Origin: Nitrobium sp046350935
Lineage (GTDB): Bacteria; Nitrospirota; Thermodesulfovibrionia; Thermodesulfovibrionales; Dissulfurispiraceae
Assembly: GCA_046350935.1 (NCBI GenBank)
Contig: JAXLZK010000014.1
Span: 1 to 64,000 of the forward strand
Reading direction: 5' to 3'
DNA length: 64,000 nt
Made by a program: the position numbers and the translations under genes. Below are positions 17,184 through 25,782 of the stretch, in pieces; within the stretch, counting starts at the first letter, position 1; each line of letters starts with the position of its first letter. The notes under the pieces were generated by a model. The model did no database searches. It saw only the letters and a program-made list of their open reading frames with translations, and was not told the DNA's origin.

Positions 17184-18827
17184 TCAGGGTTCGCTTCTCC
17201 GGAAAGGGAGGCTCAGGATGAAGCTGGTGCCGTGTCCTGCCTTTGTCTGCACCTCGATGGTGCCGTGGTGCTCGTGGATGATCCGCTGCGTGATGGCGAG
17301 GCCGAGGCCGGTCCCGGAGACTTTGGTGGTAAAGAACGGGTTGAAAATGTGCGGCAGATCCTGCTCCCGGATGCCCGGTCCCGTATCGGAAACGACGATG
17401 ACCGCCCGCGAGGTGTAAATGTCCGCGTGCAGGGTGATCTTCCCGTGGGAGCCGATGGCCTGAATAGCATTGGTGACGAGGTTGGTAAGGGCTTCGCGCA
17501 GGCTTGCGGCGTCGGCCGGGATAGGGAGCGGGCGTCTGAAGTCTTCCACCACCTCGATGTCTTTCTGCCGCAGCTCCTCCCGGTATACCTGCAGCACCTC
17601 ATCGAAAAGCGCGGGAATGTTGGTTTCCTTCTCCTCGAATTTCCTCTCGCGTGCGAATCCCAGAATGTCTTTCAGTTTGTTTTCGAGGCGCGCCGCCTCT
17701 TTGGTGATAATCGTTGCATACTCCCGGAGGGGCCCGGACAGGTTCTTTTCGAGCCGCTGGGCGAAGCCGCCGATGGAGACAAGAGGGTTCCGTATATCGT
17801 GGGCGACGCGCGCCGCCACCACACCCAGGGCCGCGAGCCGCTCTGCGGTTTCCGCCTGCTTTCTATCGGTGATATCGGTGAAGGTTCCCACATGGCCGGT
17901 GATTTCCCCGGAATCGCTGAATTCGGGAGCGGCCTGGCCCAGGACCCAGGTGGTTCCTCCTTTCGGCTTCAGGAAGCGGAACTCCTGCTTAAACAGCGTA
18001 CGGTTCTCAAGCGCCCGGCTCCATGCCGCGGCAACCCTCTCGCGGTCCTCGGGATGGATCAGGCGCGTCCAGCCGGAGCCGAGGGCCTCTTCCAGGGAGA
18101 CGCCGGCGATCCGGCGCAGCCTCTCGTTGACATAGATGCAGTTCCCCCCGGTGTCCATGTAGAAGATCCCGACCGGTGAAATCTCGGCAAGGGTATGATA
18201 CCGGCTTTCGCTCTTCCGCAGGGCCTCTTCAACCCGCTTGCGCTCGGCGACCTCCTGGGTGAGAAGCTCATTGGCCGCGGAGAGCCGGACAGTGCGCTCC
18301 CGTATCAGCTCCTCGAGATGGTCCCGGTATTTCTGCAGTTCCTGCTCCGTCTTCTTCCGCTCGGTGATGTCGCGGTCGAAGGCCAGGATGAATTTGTGCC
18401 CCTCCACCTCAAGCAGCCCGGCGGTCACCTCCACGGGAAAGACCGTCCCGTCTCTCTTGCGATGACGGAGCTCCATTTTCAGCTGCCGGCCCTCCCGGAC
18501 CTGCCGGATGCGCTGCATCATCTTCTGTGCATCCTCCGGCGCGTCCAGGTCCCTGATATTCATGGAGAGGAGCTCCTTTATGGAATACCCGTGCATTTCC
18601 GATGCGGCCCTGTTGGCCGCCACGATCCTGCCCGGATCATTCTCGATATCCATGATGAAAATGGCGTCGCCGGCGCTCTCGAAGAGCATGCGATAGCGCT
18701 TCTCGCTCTCCATCAGGGCGTCTTCCGCCACCCGGTGCTCCTTTTCCAGGGCCTCGAGCTCCCTGATCCTCTCCCGCGCCTCCGTGATTTCCTGCAGCAG
18801 CTCTTTCTTTGTCTTCCGCTCATCCAT
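17184..18827 (-). CDS. Soluble two-PAS sensor histidine kinase
   Basis: A 547-aa cytoplasmic kinase without membrane segments. A coiled coil (1-42) is followed by PAS1 (about 43-158), a second coiled coil (160-205), PAS2 with PAC (about 206-325), a HisKA domain with the phospho-acceptor His343 in VAHDIRNPL, and a HATPase domain with N-box NLVTNAIQAI, DTGPGI and GTGLGL motifs. The sensed signal is not evident; there are no visible heme or flavin hallmarks. No response regulator is adjacent, so this is an orphan kinase. Its start is 55 nt before the plsC 3' end. Confidence 0.88.
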   Translation of the reverse strand: MDERKTKKELLQEITEARERIRELEALEKEHRVAEDALMESEKRYRMLFESAGDAIFIMDIENDPGRIVAANRAASEMHGYSIKELLSMNIRDLDAPEDAQKMMQRIRQVREGRQLKMELRHRKRDGTVFPVEVTAGLLEVEGHKFILAFDRDITERKKTEQELQKYRDHLEELIRERTVRLSAANELLTQEVAERKRVEEALRKSESRYHTLAEISPVGIFYMDTGGNCIYVNERLRRIAGVSLEEALGSGWTRLIHPEDRERVAAAWSRALENRTLFKQEFRFLKPKGGTTWVLGQAAPEFSDSGEITGHVGTFTDITDRKQAETAERLAALGVVAARVAHDIRNPLVSIGGFAQRLEKNLSGPLREYATIITKEAARLENKLKDILGFARERKFEEKETNIPALFDEVLQVYREELRQKDIEVVEDFRRPLPIPADAASLREALTNLVTNAIQAIGSHGKITLHADIYTSRAVIVVSDTGPGIREQDLPHIFNPFFTTKVSGTGLGLAITQRIIHEHHGTIEVQTKAGHGTSFILSLPFRRSEP

Positions 18828-18872
18828 AGGCGTTTCCTTCTGCAGTGCTATTATATCCGATACAGCACTCCA

Positions 18873-19026
18873 CGCGTCCGTTTCAATCCCCCCCTCCCTG
18901 TTCGGCCGGAGCGTCCCTTCCTTCTGCGCAGAGGAGAGCGTATCCCTCGCGGACGCAGGTGCAGGAGAGGGCGGAAAGGGCCTTCCTGCCTTCTGCGGCG
19001 GGGAGGGGGGGATTGAAACGGACGCG
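18873..19026. repeat. 26-bp perfect inverted repeat around the 3' end of plsC
   Basis: The arms are 18873-18898 (starting CGCGTCCGTTTCAATCC) and 19001-19026, its exact reverse complement, separated by 102 bp. The right arm encodes the RVRFNPPLP part of PlsC; the left arm contains the plsC stop codon. A transcript through it could form a very large hairpin. Confidence 0.85.
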
Positions 19027-19764
19027 GGCTTCTATTCTTCTGAATCCCAGCAGGTTCCAGACGTGGGGGAAGAGGGGCATGTCCCCGTACCAGGCGACGG
19101 CATCCATCCTCTCGGGTGTCAGCGGAGCGCCGTCCACACGGGAGTACCGGAGGCTCAGCGGGAGCACCGGGAGGTTCAGCTTCGCGGGGACCTGGAACAG
19201 GGTGCTTTTAAAATCCCCGATGGAAATGCCGTCGTTGGTGGTCCCTTCGGGGAAGATGACCACACTGATGCCCACCTGCAGGCGGCGGCCGATCTCCTCC
19301 ATCGCGGCAACCGAGGCGGTTTTCGATGCCCTGTTGATGAAGACGGTGCCGGCGAGGCGCGCAAGAGGGCCGAGGAGGGGCCACGAGTCCACTTCCGCCT
19401 TCGCAACGAAGAAAGACGGCATGAGGCTGCCGATGACGAGGATGTCGAGATAGCTGCAGTGGTTGCTCACAACGAAACAGGCGCCCCCTTCCCGGACGCC
19501 CGAGGATACGACCCTGACCCCGAGAAGGAAGCAGCAGGACCGGGCCCATTTCCTCATCCCCCCGGCTTTCCATCTCATGCGGGTTGTACGCCTGATGCCG
19601 GGCAGCAGTCCGATCACCACGCCCGCCGGCAGAAAGACGAGATGGACGGCAAGCAGGAGCGCCGCCCTTCCCGTCTTTACTATCACGGGAAAGCACCTTT
19701 TCAGAAGGAATGCTCCCTGTCTGATTCCGTTGAACTGACTGTCGCCCATGAGAAAATATATCAT
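18883..19764 (-). CDS. plsC: 1-acyl-sn-glycerol-3-phosphate acyltransferase
   Basis: PlsC transfers an acyl chain to lysophosphatidic acid in phospholipid synthesis at the inner membrane. Motif I is NHCSYLD (His102, Asp107) and motif III FPEGTT (Glu173-Gly174-Thr175). A hydrophobic anchor lies at about 33-57. At 293 aa it is slightly long. The last 45 residues, after VRFNPPLP, are encoded within the inverted-repeat loop and end in GGGD-stop inside the far arm, so the native C-terminus may have been altered. ATG 19764 is preceded by GGAGGAGG at good spacing. Confidence 0.88.
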   Translation of the reverse strand: MIYFLMGDSQFNGIRQGAFLLKRCFPVIVKTGRAALLLAVHLVFLPAGVVIGLLPGIRRTTRMRWKAGGMRKWARSCCFLLGVRVVSSGVREGGACFVVSNHCSYLDILVIGSLMPSFFVAKAEVDSWPLLGPLARLAGTVFINRASKTASVAAMEEIGRRLQVGISVVIFPEGTTNDGISIGDFKSTLFQVPAKLNLPVLPLSLRYSRVDGAPLTPERMDAVAWYGDMPLFPHVWNLLGFRRIEARVRFNPPLPAAEGRKALSALSCTCVREGYALLCAEGRDAPAEQGGGD

Positions 19765-19940
19765 GTTCCCCTCCTCCAGGTCATGGTACGGGGGAAGGGG
19801 GTGCGGAATTTCCGTGCCTGTTTCCTGGTGCTTTTGTGTCTTTTGTTCCGGGAGATGCTATGATATCCGTACCATCCGGCTGAGACCCTGTACCGGCGGG
19901 CCAGGCCAGGAAGGGAAAGCAGGAGGGTACAAGGCAGTGC

Positions 19941-20711
19941 ATGGAATATCTCGTTACCGGTATCGTCTCTTTTATCGCTTCGGGGCTGACCCTCTTTTCG
20001 GGATTCGGGCTGGGTACCCTCCTGATGCCCGTCTTCACGTTTTTCTTTCCCGTCAATGTCGCTGTTGCCCTCACCGCTATCGTGCACTTCCTGAACAATC
20101 TCTTCAAGCTTGCGCTTTTAGGCAGGCATGCCGATAAAGCCGCTGTGGTACGCTTCGGCTTTCCGGCTGTTGGGGCTGCCTTTCTCGGGGCCCGGACTCT
20201 TGTATGGTTGTCGGGGATGGAGCCGCTTTCCCGGTATTCCGTGGGGGGACTCGCTTTCTCCATCGAGCCGGTGAAGCTGGTCATCTCTTTCCTTATGGTA
20301 TTTTTCGCCCTCGCGGAGATGGTGCCGGGAGAAAGAAAAATGTCGTTCGATGCAAAGTACCTCTCCCTCGGAGGCCTTTTAAGCGGCTTCTTCGGTGGGC
20401 TTACCGGTCATCAGGGAGCGCTGCGCAGCGCCTTCCTCATCAGGTACGGCCTGTCAAAGGAGGCCTTTATTGCCACGGGTGTGGTGATCGCCTGCCTGGT
20501 CGATTTCACCCGGCTCTCCGTATACGGAACTCATTTGGCTTCCTCCGGGAGTGGTAACTATCTTCTTCTTGCGACGGCTACCTTCTCTGCCTTTCTCGGA
20601 GCGTTTCTCGGTAAGCGCCTTCTGAGGAAAGTAACCCTGCGCGGCGTGCAGATGCTGGTAGCGGTGATGCTTTTCGTGATCGCCCTGGCCCTGGGCGCGG
20701 GATTGATTTGA
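19941..20711 (+). CDS. TauE/SafE-family (DUF81) membrane transporter
   Basis: A 256-aa integral membrane protein with about seven or eight hydrophobic segments in the two-fold arrangement of the sulfite exporter TauE/SafE family. The repeat signature appears as SGFGLGTLLMP near 20-30 and GGLLSGFFGGLTGHQGALRS near 148-167. Members export sulfite, sulfoacetate or other organosulfur anions; here the substrate is unknown. dsrAB lies 20 kb away, so a link is possible but unproven. ATG 19941 has GGAGGG upstream. It precedes the pst genes by 63 nt. Confidence 0.85.
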   Translation: MEYLVTGIVSFIASGLTLFSGFGLGTLLMPVFTFFFPVNVAVALTAIVHFLNNLFKLALLGRHADKAAVVRFGFPAVGAAFLGARTLVWLSGMEPLSRYSVGGLAFSIEPVKLVISFLMVFFALAEMVPGERKMSFDAKYLSLGGLLSGFFGGLTGHQGALRSAFLIRYGLSKEAFIATGVVIACLVDFTRLSVYGTHLASSGSGNYLLLATATFSAFLGAFLGKRLLRKVTLRGVQMLVAVMLFVIALALGAGLI

Positions 20712-20774
20712 AAAGTATTTGCGGTAGTAACCGCGCCTGATTCAAAGAATAATAGTATAGGTGAAGGAGGAAGA

Positions 20775-21845
20775 GTGAGGAAGCTTGTTTTTTTGGCGGT
20801 AATGGCGGTTCTTGCCCTCTCTTTCTGCCCTGCGGGAGCGGAAGAGGTGATCAACGGGGCAGGGGCGACCTTTCCGTATCCCGTGTATTCGGCATGGGCC
20901 TACGAATACGACAAGGCGACCGGGATAAGGGTGAATTACCAGTCCATCGGGTCTGAAGAGGGCCAGAGGCAGATTACGGAGAAGACGGTGGATTTTGGGG
21001 CATCGGACGATCCTCTTCCTCCCGACAAGCTCAGGAAGGACGGCCTGCTGCAGTTTCCCGCAGTGATCGGGGGAGTGGTCCCGGTGATCAACGTGGCGGG
21101 GGTGAAGGAGGGGCAGGTGAAGCTTGATGCCGAGGCGCTCTGCAGGATCTTTCTGGGAGAGATAAGGTTCTGGGACGATGCGAAGGTCAAGGGAATGAAT
21201 CCGGGAGTGGGCCTGCCGCACAGCGAGATCACGGTGGTGCACCGGTCCGACGGATCGGGGACCACCGCTATTTTCACCAACTACCTGGCAGCGACCTGCC
21301 CTGAGTGGAAGAGCAGGGTGGGGGAGGGGAAGGCGGTGAAGTGGCCTGCGGGGATCGGGGGCAAGGGGAACGAAGGAGTGGCCAACTATGTGAAGAGGAC
21401 GCCCTCCTCGATCGGGTATGTGGAGTTTGCGTATGCAAAGCAGAACAAGCTGGTGCACACCCAGTTGAAGAACCGTGCGGGGGGTTTTGTGGAGCCGGGG
21501 TTCGACTCCTTTGAGGATGCGGCGGAGAGCGGGGATTTCGATCCGAAGAGGGACTTTTATGCCTGGCTCACCAACACACCGGGCAGGGGCGCATGGCCCA
21601 TTGCCGGAGCAACCTTCATTCTGCTTGCGAAGGACAGGAAGGACTTCAATGTGAAGACGATCCGGTTTTTCGAGTGGGCTTTCAAGAACGGGGATGCAAA
21701 GGCGAAGGGGCTGGCGTATGTCCCTCTCCCCAGGTCCCTTAAAGAAAAGGTCGGAATCTACTGGCGGGGAGGCTGCCGCCTCTTTTGTCATCAGTCCCTT
21801 CCCGAACAGCCTCCCTATACCCGCGTCTCCTGGCAAATAAATTAG
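20775..21845 (+). CDS. pstS: Phosphate ABC transporter substrate-binding protein, first copy with altered C-terminus
   Basis: Periplasmic phosphate receptor of the Pst system. A signal peptide (1-22, ending CPAGA) precedes the PstS start INGAGATFPYPVYSAW; the phosphate-binding loop region HRSDGSGTTAIFTNYL and GKGNEGVANYV are present. From 20802 to 21708 I could find no base difference from the second copy. After LAYVPLP the frame diverges and runs on to 356 aa with an unrelated tail (from GIYWRGGCRLF), instead of ending YWKANGVY. GTG 20775 has AAGGAGGAAGA upstream. The tail probably arose by recombination; the fold itself should be complete. Confidence 0.88.
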   Translation: MRKLVFLAVMAVLALSFCPAGAEEVINGAGATFPYPVYSAWAYEYDKATGIRVNYQSIGSEEGQRQITEKTVDFGASDDPLPPDKLRKDGLLQFPAVIGGVVPVINVAGVKEGQVKLDAEALCRIFLGEIRFWDDAKVKGMNPGVGLPHSEITVVHRSDGSGTTAIFTNYLAATCPEWKSRVGEGKAVKWPAGIGGKGNEGVANYVKRTPSSIGYVEFAYAKQNKLVHTQLKNRAGGFVEPGFDSFEDAAESGDFDPKRDFYAWLTNTPGRGAWPIAGATFILLAKDRKDFNVKTIRFFEWAFKNGDAKAKGLAYVPLPRSLKEKVGIYWRGGCRLFCHQSLPEQPPYTRVSWQIN

Positions 21846-21855
21846 GTCGTAGCTC

Positions 21856-21877
21856 GTTGCGGCCGTGAGGCCGCAAC
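21856..21877 (+). terminator. GC-rich hairpin between the two pstS copies
   Basis: GTTGCGGCC-GTGA-GGCCGCAAC is a perfect 9-bp stem. No U tract follows, so it may be a pause or processing site rather than a classic terminator. Confidence 0.45.
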
Positions 21878-21914
21878 GGCCGCATCTTCTCCCTGTCAGG
21901 CACCTTTCTGAAAA

Positions 21915-21968
21915 TGTAACACGGACGTAACATTCCCTTAATACTCCGGTAACTGTCGGCGGTATAAA
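21915..21968 (+). promoter_or_regulatory. Pho box and promoter of the pst operon
   Basis: Four 7-bp direct repeats with exact 11-bp period: TGTAACA (21915), CGTAACA (21926), CTTAATA (21937) and GGTAACT (21948). Eight bases later comes the -10 element TATAAA (21963-21968). Repeats of seven plus four bases replacing the -35 region are the classical layout of PhoB-activated promoters. They sit upstream of the second pstS, so pstS2-pstCAB-phoU should respond to phosphate starvation. Confidence 0.8.
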
Positions 21969-22032
21969 GTAGACGTATACGATTTCACTCTGGCCGGTCC
22001 CGCAGAGGCGGTGCGTGCCAAGGAGGAGCTAA

Positions 22033-23198
22033 GTGAAGCACACTATTTTTACGATTGTTATGGCGGTTCTTGCCCTCTCTTTCTGCCCTGCGGGAGCGGA
22101 AGAGGTGATCAACGNNNNNNNNNNNNNNNNNNNNNNNNNNNNNNNNNNNNNNNNNNNNNNNNNNNNNNNNNNNNNNNNNNNNNNNNNNNNNNNNNNNNNN
22201 NNNNNNNNNNNNNNATGGCGGTTCTTGCCCTCTCTTTCTGCCCTGCGGGAGCGGAAGAGGTGATCAACGGGGCAGGGGCGACCTTTCCGTATCCCGTGTA
22301 TTCGGCATGGGCCTACGAATACGACAAGGCGACCGGGATAAGGGTGAATTACCAGTCCATCGGGTCTGAAGAGGGCCAGAGGCAGATTACGGAGAAGACG
22401 GTGGATTTTGGGGCATCGGACGATCCTCTTCCTCCCGACAAGCTCAGGAAGGACGGCCTGCTGCAGTTTCCCGCAGTGATCGGGGGAGTGGTCCCGGTGA
22501 TCAACGTGGCGGGGGTGAAGGAGGGGCAGGTGAAGCTTGATGCCGAGGCGCTCTGCAGGATCTTTCTGGGAGAGATAAGGTTCTGGGACGATGCGAAGGT
22601 CAAGGGAATGAATCCGGGAGTGGGCCTGCCGCACAGCGAGATCACGGTGGTGCACCGGTCCGACGGATCGGGGACCACCGCTATTTTCACCAACTACCTG
22701 GCAGCGACCTGCCCTGAGTGGAAGAGCAGGGTGGGGGAGGGGAAGGCGGTGAAGTGGCCTGCGGGGATCGGGGGCAAGGGGAACGAAGGAGTGGCCAACT
22801 ATGTGAAGAGGACGCCCTCCTCGATCGGGTATGTGGAGTTTGCGTATGCAAAGCAGAACAAGCTGGTGCACACCCAGTTGAAGAACCGTGCGGGGGGTTT
22901 TGTGGAGCCGGGGTTCGACTCCTTTGAGGATGCGGCGGAGAGCGGGGATTTCGATCCGAAGAGGGACTTTTATGCCTGGCTCACCAACACACCGGGCAGG
23001 GGCGCATGGCCCATTGCCGGAGCAACCTTCATTCTGCTTGCGAAGGACAGGAAGGACTTCAATGTGAAGACGATCCGGTTTTTCGAGTGGGCTTTCAAGA
23101 ACGGGGATGCAAAGGCGAAGGAGCTGGCGTATGTTCCCCTCCCCCCCTCCCTCAAAGAAAAGGTCAGAACGTACTGGAAGGCAAACGGGGTTTACTAG
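22033..23198 (+). CDS. pstS: Phosphate ABC transporter substrate-binding protein, second copy, interrupted by an assembly gap
   Basis: GTG 22033 follows AGGAGGAGCT. The signal peptide begins MKHTIFTIVMAVLALSF. A 100-N gap (22115-22214) interrupts the reading, but the 55 bases before it (22060-22114) recur exactly after it (22215-22269). Joining the two ends through this overlap gives one uninterrupted 336-aa PstS ending TYWKANGVY, in frame. So the gene is probably intact and the gap an artefact of its near identity with the first copy. It is the proximal gene of the Pho-box promoter and should supply PstCAB with phosphate. Confidence 0.88.
22115..22214. other. Assembly gap (100 N) with 55-bp end overlap
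   Basis: Exactly 100 N. The left flank 22060-22114 and right flank 22215-22269 are the same 55 bases. This is what two contigs broken at a repeat look like, and 55 is a common assembler k-mer. Real distance is probably minus 55. Confidence 0.92.
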
Positions 23199-23240
23199 GG
23201 TGTGTAGGCAGGCGGGTAACTGAGAAAGGAGTCTGTTCCG

Positions 23241-24182
23241 GTGCCGATACTTCAGAAGAAGAATTCCCTTGATCTTGCCTTCTCATTGGTCACCGCCATT
23301 GCATCCTTTACCGTTATCATCCTGATCCTCGGGATTCTTGTGGTGCTGGTGCGGGAGTCTTCCCCTGCCCTGGAGAAATTCGGCCTCTTCGGCTTCCTGT
23401 TCTCCACCGATTGGAACCCGGTGAAGGAGTCCTTCGGCGCGGCAACTGCGGTGTTCGGCACCCTGGTGACTACTCTCCTCTCCCTTCTCATCGCGATCCC
23501 CGCCGCCATAGGAATCGCCATTTTCGTGACGGAGATTGCCCCGGACTTCCTGAAAGGCCCCATCGGCGCCGCCATCGAGCTCCTGGCGGCAATCCCCAGC
23601 ATCATCTACGGCATGTGGGGGCTCTTCACTCTGGCGCCCATTATGGCCAAGTACATAGAACCCGCTCTCCAAAAGAGCGTCGGGAAGCTCCCCCTCGGTG
23701 GAGTCCTCTTCCAGGGGACCCCCATGGGCATCGACCTCTTTACGGCAAGCGTCATCCTGAGCATCATGATTATCCCTTTCACCGCCAGTATTGCCCGGGA
23801 CTCCTTCAACCTTACCCCGGCGGTGGTGAAAGAGTCCGCCTATGCCATCGGCGCAACAAAGTGGGAGGTGATGAAGAATATCGTCCTCCCCTATTCGAAG
23901 CTCGGCGTCTTCGGCGGTATCGTCCTCTCCCTGGGGAGAGCACTGGGAGAAACCATGGCGGTGGCCTTTGTCCTCGGTAACAATCACCAGATCACCACCT
24001 CCCTTCTCGATGCCGCCGCCACCATCACCGTCTCCCTTGCCAACGAATTCACCGAAGCGGATACCGACATTTACCTCTCTTCGCTCTTTTCCCTCGCCCT
24101 GGTGCTCTTTGTGCTGAGTTTCATCGTCCTGGCTGTTGCCAAGGTTTTTCTCCTCAAAGCAGGAAGGAGGCATTCGCGGTGA
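23241..24182 (+). CDS. pstC: Phosphate ABC transporter permease PstC
   Basis: One of the two inner-membrane permeases of the Pst phosphate importer. The 313-aa protein has six main hydrophobic segments, a long periplasmic loop, and the binding-protein-dependent transport signature around ESAYAIGATKWEVMKNIVLPYS (about 203-224), which contacts PstB. GTG 23241 lies 42 nt after pstS2. Its TGA overlaps the GTG of pstA as GTGA, so PstC and PstA are translationally coupled in a 1:1 ratio. Confidence 0.95.
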   Translation: MPILQKKNSLDLAFSLVTAIASFTVIILILGILVVLVRESSPALEKFGLFGFLFSTDWNPVKESFGAATAVFGTLVTTLLSLLIAIPAAIGIAIFVTEIAPDFLKGPIGAAIELLAAIPSIIYGMWGLFTLAPIMAKYIEPALQKSVGKLPLGGVLFQGTPMGIDLFTASVILSIMIIPFTASIARDSFNLTPAVVKESAYAIGATKWEVMKNIVLPYSKLGVFGGIVLSLGRALGETMAVAFVLGNNHQITTSLLDAAATITVSLANEFTEADTDIYLSSLFSLALVLFVLSFIVLAVAKVFLLKAGRRHSR

Positions 24183-25018
24183 AAAGCGAGAGGAAGAGGA
24201 AGCTTGAGAGTTTTATCGCGCTGGGCCTGAGCACCCTTGCCGCCTTGTTCGGCCTTTTCTGGTTGGTCTTTATCCTCGGGGATGTCCTTGTCCATGGGAT
24301 CGGGGCGTTGAAGCCCGCGCTGTTCCTGAAGGACCCCACCCCGGCGGGGATGAGCGGAGGCGGTCTGCGTAACGCTTTTGTCGGGCAGATGCTTATTACC
24401 TTTTTCGCTACCCTGATAGGGGTTCCTGTCGGCGTTCTCGGCGGCACTTTCCTCGCAGAGTATGCCCGGGGGACAAAGACCGCCGGCGTCATCAGCATCC
24501 TCTCCGACATCATGGTCAGCGTTCCTTCCATTGTGATCGGGACCTTCATCTATGCTGTCCTGGTACGGCCGGTCGGACACTTCAGCGGGTGGGCGGGGGC
24601 GATCGCCCTGGCGGTGATCATGATTCCGGTGGTGCTGAGGACTACGGAGGATATGCTCTCCCTGGTGCCCTGGACCCTGCGGGAAGCCGCTTTCGCCCTT
24701 GGGGCTCCCTACTACAAAGTTATCATTCAGGTGGTCTATCGCGGGGCTGCCACCGGCATCCTGACAGGCATTCTCCTCTCCATCTCCCGGGTTGCGGGGG
24801 AGACCGCTCCTCTCCTCTTCACGTCCTTCAACAACGCCTTCTTTTCCTCAAATATGAAGGGACCGGTCTCCTCGCTGACCGTTACCATATTCCAATATGC
24901 AATGGGCCCTTATGAGGAGTGGCATGTACAGGCATGGGCCGCCTCTTTCGTCATTACCCTCTTCATCCTGCTCCTCACCATTGCGGGAAGACTACTCATC
25001 AAGTGGAGGTACAAGTAG
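24179..25018 (+). CDS. pstA: Phosphate ABC transporter permease PstA
   Basis: Second permease of the Pst importer, 279 aa. The ATPase-coupling loop is REAAFALGAPYYKVIIQVV at about 172-190. Membrane segments are spaced as in PstA, with an early periplasmic loop at about 40-75 and a final helix ending LIKWRYK. It starts with GTG overlapping the pstC stop, and its TAG shares a G with the GTG of pstB (TAGTG). Confidence 0.95.
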   Translation: MKSERKRKLESFIALGLSTLAALFGLFWLVFILGDVLVHGIGALKPALFLKDPTPAGMSGGGLRNAFVGQMLITFFATLIGVPVGVLGGTFLAEYARGTKTAGVISILSDIMVSVPSIVIGTFIYAVLVRPVGHFSGWAGAIALAVIMIPVVLRTTEDMLSLVPWTLREAAFALGAPYYKVIIQVVYRGAATGILTGILLSISRVAGETAPLLFTSFNNAFFSSNMKGPVSSLTVTIFQYAMGPYEEWHVQAWAASFVITLFILLLTIAGRLLIKWRYK

Positions 25019-25782
25019 TGACGGAAGCAGTAGAAATCGAGGCAAGAAACCTGAACTTCTATTATGCGGGGACGGTCCATGCCCTCAAGCAGATCAACCT
25101 CTCCGCATACAAAAACGCGGTGACCTCCCTGATCGGTCCCTCCGGGTGCGGGAAGACCACCCTGCTCCGGTGCTGCAACAGGATGCACGACCTCTACCCG
25201 AAGAACAGGTATGAGGGAGAGCTTTTTTTTGAAGGAAAGGATATTCTTTCCAATGACATCGATGTGATCAGGCTCCGGAGCAGCATCGGGATGGTTTTCC
25301 AGAAGCCGACGCCTTTCCCCATGACTATTTTCGATAATATCGCCTATGGCCTCAAGCTGAAGGGGATCAGGAGGAGGGCGGAGCTTTCGGAGAGGGTGGA
25401 GGGGGCGCTGAAGAGCGCGGCCCTCTGGGATGAAGTGAAGGACAAGCTCCATGTCAGTGCCTACGATCTGTCGGGGGGGCAGCAGCAGAGACTTGTCATC
25501 GCGCGGGCCCTTGCGGTGGAGCCCCACGTGCTGCTCTTCGACGAGCCCACCTCCGCACTCGACCCCATCTCCACCGGGAAAATAGAAGAGCTTATCGTTC
25601 ACCTGAAAAAAGATGTTACAATACTCATCGTAACGCATAATATGCAGCAGGCCGCGCGCATATCGGACTGGACGGGGTTCATGATGCTCGGCGAGCTGAT
25701 CGAGTTCGATCACACCGGCAAGATTTTCACCGCGCCCTCTGAGAAGCTCACGGAAGATTATATTACAGGGAGGTTTGGCTGA
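25018..25782 (+). CDS. pstB: Phosphate ABC transporter ATPase PstB
   Basis: Energises phosphate import. From GTG 25018 the protein is 254 aa: Walker A GPSGCGKTT near residue 40, a Q-loop in VFQKPTPFPMTIFDNI, signature LSGGQQQR near 151, Walker B LLFDEPTSALDP, and switch histidine in VTHNMQQA. FPMTIFDN and the CNRMHDLYP segment are characteristic of PstB rather than other ABC ATPases. Start and stop codons overlap pstA and phoU respectively. Confidence 0.95.
   Translation: MTEAVEIEARNLNFYYAGTVHALKQINLSAYKNAVTSLIGPSGCGKTTLLRCCNRMHDLYPKNRYEGELFFEGKDILSNDIDVIRLRSSIGMVFQKPTPFPMTIFDNIAYGLKLKGIRRRAELSERVEGALKSAALWDEVKDKLHVSAYDLSGGQQQRLVIARALAVEPHVLLFDEPTSALDPISTGKIEELIVHLKKDVTILIVTHNMQQAARISDWTGFMMLGELIEFDHTGKIFTAPSEKLTEDYITGRFG

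Noticed and set aside
20712..20774. A Pho box in front of the first pstS
   Set aside because: Only one loose GTAACC word is present, without the 11-bp period seen upstream of the second pstS.
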